Below are positions 50,084 to 59,132 of a DNA stretch of 64,000 nucleotides, piece by piece. Numbering within the stretch: position 1 is the first letter of the stretch; the number at the start of each line of letters is the position of its first letter. The stretch lies in NCBI GenBank assembly GCA_965242575.1, contig OZ251461.1, forward strand, positions 3,038,001 through 3,102,000, in the 5' to 3' direction. The position numbers were made by a program, and so were the translations under genes. A model generated the notes under the pieces. It searched no databases and was not told where the DNA came from. It was given only the letters and a program-made list of their open reading frames with translations. Source of the stretch: JANQOH01 sp965242575 (GTDB lineage: Bacteria; Pseudomonadota; Alphaproteobacteria; UBA7887).

Positions 50084-51220
50084 ATGGAAACCCTTCTCGA
50101 CTTCGTTTTCCACATAGGCGCCTTCCTGATCGTCTTCACGGTCGTCGTCTTCGTGCACGAGTTCGGCCATTACTGGGTCGCGCGCCGGTGCGGCGTGGGC
50201 GTGGTGACGTTCTCGATCGGGTTCGGCCCCGAGCTGACGGGCTGGACCGACTCCGCCGGCACGCGCTGGCGGATAAGCCTGGTGCCGCTCGGCGGCTACG
50301 TCCGCTTCTTCGGCGACATGGACCCGGCGGGCCGCCTGGCGCGGCGTTTCGACGAGCTGATGACCGAGGACGACAAGGCCATATCGTTCCACCACAAGAG
50401 CCTGTGGCGGCGCAGCGCCATCGTCGCCGCCGGTCCGGCGGCGAATTTCGTCCTGTCCATCGCGCTGCTGGCGATCCTGTTCGTCGTCATCGGGCGCGCC
50501 GTCACCCCGGCCGTCGTCCACGAGGTGCTGCCGGGCGGCGCGGCGGAGGAGGCGGGATTGCGGTCGGGCGACCGCATCGTCGAGATCGACGGCGCGCGGA
50601 TCGACACGTTCGAGGAAATGCGCGAGGCCGTTCTGCTCAATCCGGAGACCGAGATGCTCTTCGGCGTGGAGCGCGGCGGGGCGCTGCTCCGCCTGCCCGT
50701 CACCCCGCGCGCGCATGAGGAGGTCGACAGCCTCGGCAACGCGCACAGCGTGGGCGTCGTCGGAATCCGCGTCGCCGAGACGGTCCGCGAGCGCCTGGGC
50801 CCGTTCTCCGCCTTGGTCAACGCGGTGGGCGACACCTGGATGCTGGTGGCGTTCAACGTGCAGGGGATCGGCCAGATCATCGCGGGTACGCGCGATTCGA
50901 GCGAGCTCGGCGGGCCGATCCTGATCGCGCAGATCTCCGGCCAGGTCGCCGAGGCCGGCGTCGCCGACGTAGCGAAGCTCATCGTCGTCCTGTCGGCCGT
51001 GCTCGGGGTGATCAACCTGTTCCCCATTCCGCTGCTCGACGGCGGCCATCTCGCCTATTACGCCGCCGAGGCCGTCCGCGGCCGCCCGCTCGGCCCGCGC
51101 ATCCAGGAATACGGCAACATCGTCGGCCTGGCGCTGGTCCTGTCGCTCATGCTGTTCGTGACCTACAACGACCTGACCCGGCCGGCGGTCGTCGAGTTCT
51201 TCCGGCGGCTGGTGAGCTGA
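50084..51220 (+). CDS. rseP: Site-2 protease RseP
   Basis: A 378-residue intramembrane zinc metalloprotease that cuts anti-sigma factors and leftover signal peptides. The first helix carries VVFVHEFGHYWVARRCGV (HExxH); VPLGGYVRFFG follows. One clear PDZ domain is in the middle (AVTPAVVHEVLPGGAAEEAGLRSGDRI-like, seen as GGAAEEAGLRSGDRIVEIDG). The second catalytic motif NLFPIPLLDGGHLAYY supplies the Asp ligand. In most Alphaproteobacteria bamA follows; here the next gene is imelysin. Confidence 0.95.
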   Translation: METLLDFVFHIGAFLIVFTVVVFVHEFGHYWVARRCGVGVVTFSIGFGPELTGWTDSAGTRWRISLVPLGGYVRFFGDMDPAGRLARRFDELMTEDDKAISFHHKSLWRRSAIVAAGPAANFVLSIALLAILFVVIGRAVTPAVVHEVLPGGAAEEAGLRSGDRIVEIDGARIDTFEEMREAVLLNPETEMLFGVERGGALLRLPVTPRAHEEVDSLGNAHSVGVVGIRVAETVRERLGPFSALVNAVGDTWMLVAFNVQGIGQIIAGTRDSSELGGPILIAQISGQVAEAGVADVAKLIVVLSAVLGVINLFPIPLLDGGHLAYYAAEAVRGRPLGPRIQEYGNIVGLALVLSLMLFVTYNDLTRPAVVEFFRRLVS

Positions 51221-51273
51221 CCCGGACGTCTCGCAGTCCCCGGGGCGCGCCGGCGCGTCCGAACGCGCGGGAG

Positions 51274-51294
51274 TGAGAATGACTTGCATTCGCG
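51274..51294 (+). promoter_or_regulatory. Fur-like operator ahead of imelysin
   Basis: TGAGAATGACTTGCATTCGC contains the perfect inverted repeat GAATG (51277-51281) and CATTC (51287-51291), which fits the alternating GAATG/CATTC pattern of Fur boxes. It lies 57 bases before the imelysin start. Imelysin genes are known iron-regulated genes in several bacteria, so regulation by iron is a reasonable inference. Confidence 0.5.
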
Positions 51295-51347
51295 CGCCGG
51301 ACGTGGCGCCATGCCGCCCGACCGGCGATGATCGCGAGAGGATCGGC

Positions 51348-52637
51348 ATGACGACTCGAGGACGCAAGATTACCGCCGCGGCGCTCGCCGCGGTTTTCGC
51401 GGGGCCGCCGGCGGCCCCGGTCCACGCGGCGGCGGACGCCCGCGCCGTCATCGACAACTACGCCGACATCGCCCGGGCGGGTTACCAGGACTCGCTGGCG
51501 GCGGCGCGGGCGCTGGCGGCGGCCGTCGACGCCTTGCTGGCGGCGCCCGGGCCGGATGCCCACCGGGCCGCCAGGGACGCCTGGATCGCGGCGCGGATCC
51601 CCTACCAGCAGACCGAGGTCTTCCGCTTCGGCAACGCCATCGTCGACGCGTGGGAGGGGCGGGTGAACGCCTGGCCGCTCGACGAGGGGCTCATCGACTA
51701 CGTCGACCCCGCCGCCTACGGCGCGGAGAACGCGGAGAACGCGTTTTCCGCCGCGAACATCGTCGCGAACCCGGCGCCGGTCGTGGGCGGGCAGTCCATC
51801 GACGCCGCGGTCATCGACGCGCAGCTGCTGCGGTCGCTGCACGAGATCGACGAGATCGAGGCCAACGTCGCCACGGGCTACCACGCCGTCGAATTCCTGC
51901 TCTGGGGCCAGGACCTGAACGGGACCGGCCCGGGGGCCGGCGCGCGCCCGTGGACCGACTACGCCGCTGGCGCCGCCTGCACCGGCGGCAATTGCGACCG
52001 CCGCGGCGCGTATCTCGCCGCCGCCGCGGCCCTGCTCGTCGCCGACCTGGAGGAGATGGCGGCGAACTGGGCCGCCGGCGGCGCCGCGCGCGCCGCGCTG
52101 GAGGAAGGGACCGTCGAAGCCGGCCTCGCCGCCATCGTCGCCGGCATGGGCAGCCTCGCCTACGGCGAACTGGCGGGCGAGCGGATGCAACTCGGCCTCC
52201 TGCTGCACGACCCGGAAGAGGAGCACGACTGCTTCTCCGACAACACCCACAACTCGCATTATTACGACATCGTGGGCATTCGGAACGTCTGGACCGGGCG
52301 CTACGAACGCGCCGGCGGCGGCGCGGCGGAAGGACCGAGCCTCGCCGAACTGGCGCGCGAACGCGACCCGGCGCTGGAGTCCGCCCTGGGCGCGCGGCTC
52401 GACGCGGCCCTCGCCGCGGCCGGCGCGGTGAAGGCGGCGGCGGATGGCGGGGCGACGGCCTGGGACCGGATGATCGGCGCGGACAACCCGGAGGGGAACG
52501 CGATGGCGCAAGGCGTCATCGACGCGCTCGTCGCCCTGGCCGCCGAGATCGAGAAACTCCCGCCGGCGCTCGATCTCGGCGCCGTCGCCTTCGAGGGGTC
52601 CGACAGCCTCGACGATCCGGAGGCGGTGTTCCGTTAG
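51348..52637 (+). CDS. Imelysin-family (M75) periplasmic protein, IrpA-like
   Basis: A 429-residue exported helical protein of the imelysin/M75 family, linked to iron uptake (IrpA, EfeO-related). A signal peptide (residues 1-25, ending VHAAAD) starts at ATG 51348; an in-frame GTG at 51273 would lie inside the Fur-like operator. The family GxHxxE motif is in ATGYHAVEFLLWGQDLNG, and the first bundle has RDAWIAARIPYQQTEVFRFG; HDCFSDNTHNSHYYD lies in the second half. Protease activity is doubtful in this family and metal or heme binding is more likely. The di-heme oxidoreductase gene directly follows, a recurring pair. Confidence 0.88.
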   Translation: MTTRGRKITAAALAAVFAGPPAAPVHAAADARAVIDNYADIARAGYQDSLAAARALAAAVDALLAAPGPDAHRAARDAWIAARIPYQQTEVFRFGNAIVDAWEGRVNAWPLDEGLIDYVDPAAYGAENAENAFSAANIVANPAPVVGGQSIDAAVIDAQLLRSLHEIDEIEANVATGYHAVEFLLWGQDLNGTGPGAGARPWTDYAAGAACTGGNCDRRGAYLAAAAALLVADLEEMAANWAAGGAARAALEEGTVEAGLAAIVAGMGSLAYGELAGERMQLGLLLHDPEEEHDCFSDNTHNSHYYDIVGIRNVWTGRYERAGGGAAEGPSLAELARERDPALESALGARLDAALAAAGAVKAAADGGATAWDRMIGADNPEGNAMAQGVIDALVALAAEIEKLPPALDLGAVAFEGSDSLDDPEAVFR

Positions 52638-54122
52638 GTGCGGGACGGGGCGGCGGTGCGCGGGCGCCGCGCCGCGCTCGCGCTCGCCGCCGCCGCGCCG
52701 GCGGCGTTCGCGGCGGCGGCGGGGCCGGAGGAGCGCGCGGCGATCCTCGCGCCGGCGACGGACTTCTCCGCCGCCGAAAGGTGGGAGGCGCTCTCCGGCG
52801 GGACGGCGACCGAACGCGCGCGGTTCGACCGCGACGCCTTTTCGCAACCCTCGGCGAACCTGTCCTTCGCCGAGCGCGCGGAGTTCCTCATCGGCAACGG
52901 CCTGTTCCGCCGCGCCTGGGTCGCGGCGCCGGCCTCCACCGCGTCGGCGGACGGGCTGGGGCCGCTCTACAACGCGCGGTCGTGCCAGCGCTGCCACCTC
53001 AAGGACGGGCGCGGCCATCCGCCGGAAGGGCCGGACGACAGCGCGGTCTCGATGCTGCTGCGCCTCGCCGTCCCGCCGCGCGGCGCGGAGGAGCGGCGGC
53101 GGCTGGAGTCGGGCGAAATCGCCTTCGTCCCCGAACCCACCTATGGCGCGCAGTTGCAGGACCTCGCCGTAGCCGGCCTGCGCCGCGAGGGGCGCCTGGC
53201 GGTGGAGTACCGGGAGATCGCGATGGCCTTCGCCGACGGCGCGGCGGCGAGTCTGCGCGCGCCGCGCTATCGCGCCGCCGGGCTGGAGTACGGGCCGTTG
53301 CATCCCGAAACCATGACGAGCCCGCGCGTGGCGCCGCCGATGATCGGCCTCGGCCTGCTCGAGGCGATAGACGAAGCCGACATCCTCGCCCGCGCCGACC
53401 CCGGCGACGCCGACGGCGACGGGATCTCCGGCCGCGCGAACCGCGTCCGGAGCCGCGCGCTGGGGCGGGCGGCGCTCGGGCGATTCGGCTGGAAGGCGGG
53501 GCAGGCGACGATCCGCGACCAGGCGGCGGCGGCGATGGCGATGGACATCGGCGTCTCCAATCCGCTCGCGCCCGGTCCGTGGGGCGACTGCTCGGCGGCG
53601 CAGGCGGCCTGCCGCGCCGCGCCGCATGGCGGGCGCCCGGAGGCGCCGGAAGAGGTCATGGCGCCCATCGTCTTCTACAGCCGCCATCTCGCCGTTCCCG
53701 CCCGGCGCGGCGCCGGCGCGCCGGAGGTCCTGCGCGGCAAGGCGCTGTTCTACCGCGCGGGTTGCCCGGCCTGCCACGCGCCCAAGCACGCCACCCGCCG
53801 CGACTGGCCGATTCCCGGCCTCGCCGGGCAGCTGATATGGCCCTACACCGACCTGCTGCTGCACGACATGGGCGAGGGCCTCGCCGACGGCTTCCGCGAG
53901 GGCCGGGCGACGGGGCGGGAATGGCGCACGCCACCGCTGTGGGGCATCGGCCTCACCGAGACCGTCAACGGCCACCGCTACTTCCTCCACGACGGGCGGG
54001 CGCGCGGCCTGGCGGAGGCCGTCCTGTGGCATGGCGGCGAGGCGGAGGCGGCGCGCGAGGCGTTCCGCGCCATGCCCGCCGGCGACCGCGCCGCGCTGCT
54101 GGCGTTCCTCGACTCGCTGTAG
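52638..54122 (+). CDS. Di-heme thiol oxidoreductase-like protein (DUF1111)
   Basis: A 494-residue exported c-type cytochrome of the di-heme oxidoreductase family. Heme-binding CxxCH motifs are in RSCQRCHLKDGRGHPP (near residue 120) and GCPACHAPKH (near 380). Between them are TYGAQLQDLAVAG and GRANRVRSRALGRAALGRFGWKAGQ, family hallmarks. The ending GGEAEAAREAFRAM and ALLAFLDSL is typical of class I cytochromes. The GTG start abuts the imelysin stop; GTG 52656 is an alternative giving a shorter n-region. Partnership with imelysin suggests a shared role in iron or electron transfer at the envelope. Confidence 0.9.
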   Translation: MRDGAAVRGRRAALALAAAAPAAFAAAAGPEERAAILAPATDFSAAERWEALSGGTATERARFDRDAFSQPSANLSFAERAEFLIGNGLFRRAWVAAPASTASADGLGPLYNARSCQRCHLKDGRGHPPEGPDDSAVSMLLRLAVPPRGAEERRRLESGEIAFVPEPTYGAQLQDLAVAGLRREGRLAVEYREIAMAFADGAAASLRAPRYRAAGLEYGPLHPETMTSPRVAPPMIGLGLLEAIDEADILARADPGDADGDGISGRANRVRSRALGRAALGRFGWKAGQATIRDQAAAAMAMDIGVSNPLAPGPWGDCSAAQAACRAAPHGGRPEAPEEVMAPIVFYSRHLAVPARRGAGAPEVLRGKALFYRAGCPACHAPKHATRRDWPIPGLAGQLIWPYTDLLLHDMGEGLADGFREGRATGREWRTPPLWGIGLTETVNGHRYFLHDGRARGLAEAVLWHGGEAEAAREAFRAMPAGDRAALLAFLDSL

Positions 54123-54141
54123 CGCGTACGGCGCGGTCGTC

Positions 54142-54168
54142 CGCCGCCGCCGTTGATCGGCGGCGGCG
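54142..54168 (+). terminator. GC-rich hairpin after the imelysin operon
   Basis: An 11-bp perfect stem of CCG/CGG units (54142-54152 with 54158-54168) encloses TTGAT. It begins 20 bases after the stop of the di-heme gene. No T-run follows, so it may be an attenuating or Rho-assisted end rather than a classic terminator. Confidence 0.4.
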
Positions 54169-54219
54169 CCTTCGGTACCGATAGCGGTCATTCCACCGTT
54201 GTCGAGGAAAGGGCCGTCC

Positions 54220-56332
54220 ATGCTCCATCTGCGCTCCGGCGGCGCCCCGCGCGCCCCGGGGCGCGCGGGTTTCGGCCTCCTCATCGCGTGCGCTTTTCTC
54301 CTCGCCATCGGCGCCGCCATCCTCGACGATTACGGGGTCTCCATCGACGAGAACAGGCAGCGCGAGATCGCCGAGACCAATTGGCGCTACATCGCCGGCG
54401 AGGGCGAGCTGCGCTTCGAACTGCCCCACGACAGGTATTACGGCGTCGCGTTCGAACTGCCGGTCCTGCTCGCCGGGAAGGCGCTGGGACTCGGCGACGA
54501 TCGCCACGTTTATCTCCTCCGCCACGCCGCCGGCCACCTCCTCTTCCTCGCCGGCGCGCTGTGCTGCGCCCTGCTGGCGCGGCGCATGACCGGGTCCGCC
54601 GTCGCGGCGTTTCTCGCCTTCGCGCTGTTCGCCCTCCAGCCGCGCATCTACGCCCATTCGTTCTTCAACTCCAAGGACGTCCCCGCCCTCGCGCTGTTCG
54701 CCGTCTGCCTCTGGCTCGCCCATCGCGCGTTCCGTCGCGGCGGGGCGGGCGCGTTCCTGCTTTGCGGCGCCGCGGCCGCCATATTGACCAATCTGCGCAT
54801 CCCGGCCGGGCTGGTTCTCGCGGCCGCGGTCGCAGGGCTTCTGGCCCTCGACCGGACGCTCGCCTCCGGTCCGGCGGCGCGGCGGCGCGTCCTCGGCTCG
54901 CTGGCCGCCTTCGCGGCGGGCTGGGCGGGGGTCCTCTACGCCGTATCGCCTTACATGTGGGCCGGCGGCCCCGGCGCCTTCATCGACGCCGTGGAGACGC
55001 TCTCCCACCATCCGAACCCGGCGTCCGTCCTGTTCCAGGGCCGGATGTTCTCGCCCGCGGACCTGCCGGCGCATTACTTCCCGGTGTGGTTCGCGGTCTC
55101 GACGCCGCCGGTCCTGCTGGCGCTCGGCCTTGCGGGGTTCGTCCTCGCCCTGCGGCGCGGCCTCGCCCGGCCGGGCGCCGCGTTGCGCAACACGCCGGCG
55201 CGCTTCGCCCTGCTGGCCGCCGCGTGCTGGGCCGGGCCGCCGCTGGCGGCCGCGATCTTCGACGCCCACGCCTACGACGACTGGCGCCACCTGTTCTTCG
55301 TCCATGCGCCGTTCTGCGTCCTCGCCGCCATCGGCGCCGCCGCGCTCGCCCGCGCCCCCCGGCGCCTAGCATCCGGCGCGGGGGGGGGGGGGGGGGACCG
55401 CGCTCCGCATGCTGGCGGGGGCGGGCGCCGCGGCGGCGGCCGTGTCCATGATGCTCCTCCACCCGCACCAGCAGGTCTATTTCAACGGCCTCGAGGACCG
55501 GACCACGACCGGGCGCATCCGCGCGCGTTACGATTTCGGCTATTGGGGCCCCGCCTTTCGCGCCGGGATCGAACGCGCCCTCGCCGAAAGCCCGGGGGCG
55601 GACCTCCGGCTCTGCGGCTCCGTCGGATACGCATGGATGAACGCGGCCGTACTGCCGGGCGCAAACCGCGCGGGGGTCGTCCTCGACAGAGACTTCGGCG
55701 CGTGCCGCGTCGCGCTCGTCCGTCCACGGGAAGCGATGCGGCAAGGCCATTTACGGGATCGCCCCATCGTTCCCCCGGCCTGGAGCCTGGCGGCTTACGG
55801 CAGTTCCTTCCTCGACGCGTTCGACATGGACGAAGTGCGCGCCGCCGACGTCGAAATCCGCATAGACGTCCCCGCCCGCCCGCCGGACCTCGCCGCCCGG
55901 TTCGACGTCTGGATCCACGACGACGCGGTCGTCTACGCCCGGGACGGATGCGCGCCGGAGGATCTGGCGGCGCGGTTCGTTCTGCACATATACCCCGCGG
56001 ACCCGGCCGACCTGCCGGAGGACCGCCGCGGGCACGGCTTCGACAACCGCGACTTCACCCTGCGCGACATCCTGCCGATGTATCCGCGGTCGTCGCGCCG
56101 GGCGGCGTGGGAGCGCAGCGGCGACCGCTGCGCGGTCCGGGCGCCGCTCCCGGACTACCCTATCCGCCGCGTCCGCATGGGCCAGTTCGTCCGCGACGGC
56201 GGCGCGCGGCGCGGCCTGTGGGAGGGCGAGATCGTCATCGCCGGCGAGGATCGGCGCGCGGGATTGACAACGCGGCGCGCGCGGACAAAATACGCGCAGT
56301 CCGTCACGCGGCGGGGATTCGGAGAGCCATGA
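54220..56332 (+). CDS. GT39-like glycosyltransferase, frame broken at a poly-G tract
   Basis: Two frames make one protein of about 700 residues. Frame 1 (54220 to about 55380) encodes some nine membrane segments, with the loop DDYGVSIDENRQREIAETNW and SKDVPALALFAVCLW; the first acidic loop is the expected GT-C catalytic site. At 55380-55396 there are 17 consecutive G. After it, the homologous sequence continues in frame 2 (TALRMLAGAGAAAAAVSMML onward) with a soluble C-terminal domain whose LHIYPADPADLPEDRRGHGF element matches the two GT39-like paralogs at 31-35 kb. One G fewer, or two more, would restore the frame. The frame-2 stop overlaps erpA as ATGA. ATG 54220 has GAGGAAAGGG upstream. It is phase variable, a pseudogene, or a sequencing artefact; the data cannot say which. 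Confidence 0.75.
55380..55396 (+). repeat. Run of 17 G inside the GT39-like gene
   Basis: The longest homopolymer in the window, at the exact point where the coding frame switches from 1 to 2. It lies where the last membrane helices are encoded. Such tracts slip readily in replication and also cause read and assembly errors. Confidence 0.95.
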
Positions 56333-56688
56333 GCGCAATCGGGGCGAATGCGGCGGAGGAGCGCGGCCTGCGGATGACGGCGGCGGCGGCGCGAAGGGCG
56401 AAGGCCATCGCCTCCGGGGAGCCCGGGCCGGCCTTCGTGCGCGTCGCCGTGCTGGGCGGCGGCTGCTCGGGCTTCCAATACAAATTCTCCATCGACGGGG
56501 CGGAGAACGCCGGCGACCTGCGCATCGAGCGCGACGGCGCGACGATCCTCGTCGACGACGTGTCGGCCAACCTGCTGCAAGGGGCCGAGATCGACTTCTA
56601 CGAAGGCCTCGAAGGGTCGATGTTCATGGTGAGCAACCCCAACGCCACCGCGTCCTGCGGCTGCGGAACCTCGTTCTCCATCGGCTGA
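56329..56688 (+). CDS. erpA: Iron-sulfur cluster insertion protein (A-type, ErpA-like)
   Basis: A 119-residue A-type carrier that binds and hands over Fe-S clusters. The three ligand cysteines are in VLGGGCSGFQYKF and TASCGCGTSFSI. The N-terminus GLRMTAAAARRAKAIA and the strand ATILVDDVSANLLQGAEIDF are typical. The start overlaps the stop of the GT39-like gene. Whether it is ErpA or IscA is by context: erpA next to xth is the common alphaproteobacterial pairing. It could supply clusters for MutY in this window. Confidence 0.92.
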   Translation: MSAIGANAAEERGLRMTAAAARRAKAIASGEPGPAFVRVAVLGGGCSGFQYKFSIDGAENAGDLRIERDGATILVDDVSANLLQGAEIDFYEGLEGSMFMVSNPNATASCGCGTSFSIG

Positions 56689-56730
56689 TCCGTCCCCGCC
56701 GGGGCATGGGAGCGGGGCCGTGACGCCGCC

Positions 56731-57519
56731 ATGAAGATCGCCGCCTGGAACGTCAACTCGATCCGGGCGCGGCTGCCCAACGTCCTCGCCTGGATCGACG
56801 ACGCGGCGCCCGACGTCCTGCTGCTCCAGGAGATCAAGACCGTCGCCGGCGCCTTTCCCGCCGCCGCGTTCGAGGAGCGCGGCTACGCCTGCGCCGTCGT
56901 CGGGCAGAAGAGCTATAACGGCGTCGCCATACTCTCGAAGCACCCGCTCGAGGACGTAATAGAGGCGCTGCCCGGCGGCGCGGACGACGAACAGGCGCGC
57001 TACGTCGAGGCCTGGATCGACGCCGGCGGCGGCGCCGGAATCCGCGCCGCGTCGATCTACCTGCCCAACGGCAACCCCGCGGACAGCGAGAAATACCCCT
57101 ACAAACTCGCGTGGATGGAGCGGCTCGCGGCGCGCGCCGAAGATCTGCTCGCCGGCGAGGAGGCGGCGGTGCTGGGCGGAGATTACAACGTCATTCCCGC
57201 CCCGGAGGACGTCTACGACCCGGCCGCGTGGGCCGGCGACGCGCTGTTCCGGCTGGACACCCGGCGGCGGTTCCGCGCGCTGGCGCATCTCGGCTACACC
57301 GACGCGTTCCGGGCGCTGCACGGAGAGGCGGGGCGCTACAGTTTCTGGGACTACCAGGGCCGCGCCTTCGAGGCCGACCGGGGCCTGCGCATCGACCATC
57401 TGATGCTGTCGCCGCAGGCGGCCGACCGGCTGGCCGCCTGCGACATCGACCCGGCGCCGCGCGGGCGCGAGAGGGCCTCCGACCACACGCCGGTCTGGTG
57501 CGAACTCCGCGACCCGTAA
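56731..57519 (+). CDS. xth: Exodeoxyribonuclease III
   Basis: A 262-residue AP endonuclease/3' exonuclease that follows glycosylases such as MutM and MutY in base-excision repair. The start MKIAAWNVNSIRARLPNVL, the metal-binding Glu in LLLQEIKT, the catalytic region SIYLPNGNP, the LGGDYNVIP motif and the ending RASDHTPVWCEL with the catalytic Asp-His pair are all present. Size matches XthA. Ordinary in every respect. Confidence 0.97.
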   Translation: MKIAAWNVNSIRARLPNVLAWIDDAAPDVLLLQEIKTVAGAFPAAAFEERGYACAVVGQKSYNGVAILSKHPLEDVIEALPGGADDEQARYVEAWIDAGGGAGIRAASIYLPNGNPADSEKYPYKLAWMERLAARAEDLLAGEEAAVLGGDYNVIPAPEDVYDPAAWAGDALFRLDTRRRFRALAHLGYTDAFRALHGEAGRYSFWDYQGRAFEADRGLRIDHLMLSPQAADRLAACDIDPAPRGRERASDHTPVWCELRDP

Positions 57520-58265
57520 GCGGCGGCGCCGGCCCGCCCGGGATCGTCGTCCGCTCGGCGCGGCTGGTGTACGAGACCGCGGTCCTGTTCGAGGACCTGT
57601 CGCTCGAGGTCGCGGCGGGGCGGACCACCTGCCTGCTGGGGCCGAGCGGCGTCGGCAAGACGAGCCTGCTGCGCCTGGTCGCCGGCCTCGCCGCGCCGGG
57701 CGAATCGGGCGGCGTCCTGTGCACCGATTCGCTGCCGGCGGCGGGGCGGGTGGCCTATATGGCGCAGTCCGACCTGCTGCTGCCGTGGCTCGGCGCGCTC
57801 GACAACGTGCTGCTCGGCCGCCGGTTGCGCGGCGAGCGCGGCGGACGGCGGGCGGCGCGGGCGCTGCTCGCCGAAATGGGCCTCGCCGGCAGCGAATCGC
57901 TGCGCCCGGCGGCGCTGTCCGGCGGCATGAGGCAGCGCGTGGCGCTGGCGCGCACGCTGTTCGAGGATCGCCCCATCGTGCTGATGGACGAACCGTTCGC
58001 CGCGCTCGACGCGATCACCCGCGCGCGCCTCCAGGACCTCGCGGTGGCCAGGCTCTGCGGGCGCACGGTGCTCCTGGTGACGCACGACCCGCTGGAGGCG
58101 ATTCGCATCGCCGACCGCATCGCCGTGATGGCCGGGCGCCCGGCGCGCGTCGGCGGCGTGCTGGAGCCGCCCGGCGCGCCGCCGCGCGACCCGTCCCTCC
58201 CCGCCCTCGCCGCGCTTTACGGGCGGCTGATGGCGCGGCTCACCACCGCCAGCGCCGAAGGATGA
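57498..58265 (+). CDS. ABC transporter ATP-binding protein, NitT/TauT/Thi type
   Basis: A 255-residue ABC ATPase. Walker A is LLGPSGVGKTSLLRLVAG, the Q-loop reads MAQSDLLLPWL, the signature is LSGGMRQRVALAR and Walker B IVLMDEPFAALD, with the switch His in LLVTHDP. This Q-loop and size are typical of importers for nitrate, sulfonate or the thiamin precursor HMP. The only start upstream of the fold is GTG 57498, which lies 22 bases inside xth. The permease follows with an ATGA overlap. No binding protein is encoded nearby. Confidence 0.88.
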   Translation: MRTPRPVSGGAGPPGIVVRSARLVYETAVLFEDLSLEVAAGRTTCLLGPSGVGKTSLLRLVAGLAAPGESGGVLCTDSLPAAGRVAYMAQSDLLLPWLGALDNVLLGRRLRGERGGRRAARALLAEMGLAGSESLRPAALSGGMRQRVALARTLFEDRPIVLMDEPFAALDAITRARLQDLAVARLCGRTVLLVTHDPLEAIRIADRIAVMAGRPARVGGVLEPPGAPPRDPSLPALAALYGRLMARLTTASAEG

Positions 58266-59026
58266 TGGGCGGGCAAGTTTGGATCCGCGGCGCGCTTGCC
58301 GCCGCCGCGCTGGTCGGCGCGTGGGCGGCCCTGGCCCACGGCCTGGCGCTGCCGCCTTACATCCTGCCGGGGCCGGAGCTCGCGTTCGCCGCATGGTGGC
58401 GCCGCGCGCCGACGATCCTCGACCACGCCGCCGTCACCCTGGCGGAAATCCTGCTCGGCCTCGCCTTCGGCGCGCTGCTCGGCGCGGCGACGGCGCTCAC
58501 GCTCGCGGCGTTCCGCCCCGCCCGCGCCTGGCTGCTTCCGCTCCTCGTCTCCTCGCAGGCGATCCCGGTGTTCGCGCTGGCGCCGATCCTCGTCCTCTGG
58601 CTCGGCTACGGCATGGCGTCGAAAGTGGCGATGGCGGTGCTCATCATCTACTTCCCGGTCACGGCGACGTTCTACGACGGGCTGCGCCGGACGGATCCCG
58701 GCTGGCTCGACCTGGCGGCGACGATGGGGGCCTCGCGCCGCGCCGCGTTGCTGCGAATCCGGGTCCCGGCCGCGCTGCCGGCCTTCGCCTCCGGGCTGCG
58801 GGTGGCGACGGCGGCGGCCCCCATCGGCGCGGTGGTCGGCGAATGGGTCGGCTCCAGCGCCGGCCTCGGCTACCTGATGCTGCACGCCAACGGCCGGATG
58901 CAGATCGACCTGATGTTCGCCGCGCTGCTGACCCTCGCCGTCATCGCGCTGGTCCTCTACGCGCTGGTCGACCGCGCGCTGCGCCTTCTGCTGCCGTGGC
59001 TGCCCGACGCGGAGCGGAAGTTCTGA
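58262..59026 (+). CDS. ABC transporter permease, NitT/TauT/Thi type
   Basis: A 254-residue permease with about six membrane helices. The start overlaps the ATPase stop. The N-terminal LPPYILPGPELAFAAWW and VSSQAIPVFALAPILVLWLGYG are hallmarks of SsuC/TauC/ThiX-like permeases. The EAA loop that docks on the ATPase reads LAATMGASRRAALLRIRVPAALPAFASG-like (seen as TMGASRRAALLRIRVPAALP). The ending VGEWVGSSAGLGYLM is usual. A thiamin-precursor (HMP) importer is a fair guess but unproven. The binding protein must be encoded elsewhere. Confidence 0.88.
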   Translation: MMGGQVWIRGALAAAALVGAWAALAHGLALPPYILPGPELAFAAWWRRAPTILDHAAVTLAEILLGLAFGALLGAATALTLAAFRPARAWLLPLLVSSQAIPVFALAPILVLWLGYGMASKVAMAVLIIYFPVTATFYDGLRRTDPGWLDLAATMGASRRAALLRIRVPAALPAFASGLRVATAAAPIGAVVGEWVGSSAGLGYLMLHANGRMQIDLMFAALLTLAVIALVLYALVDRALRLLLPWLPDAERKF

Positions 59027-59132
59027 ATTCGGTCGACAAGGGATATCCAAAGGTTGCGCGCGCGGCGCCTCCGAACCGGCTCCGCGGCGTTTCGGCGTCC
59101 ATCGCCGGAAATTCCCTCCTCGCCGCGGCGGG

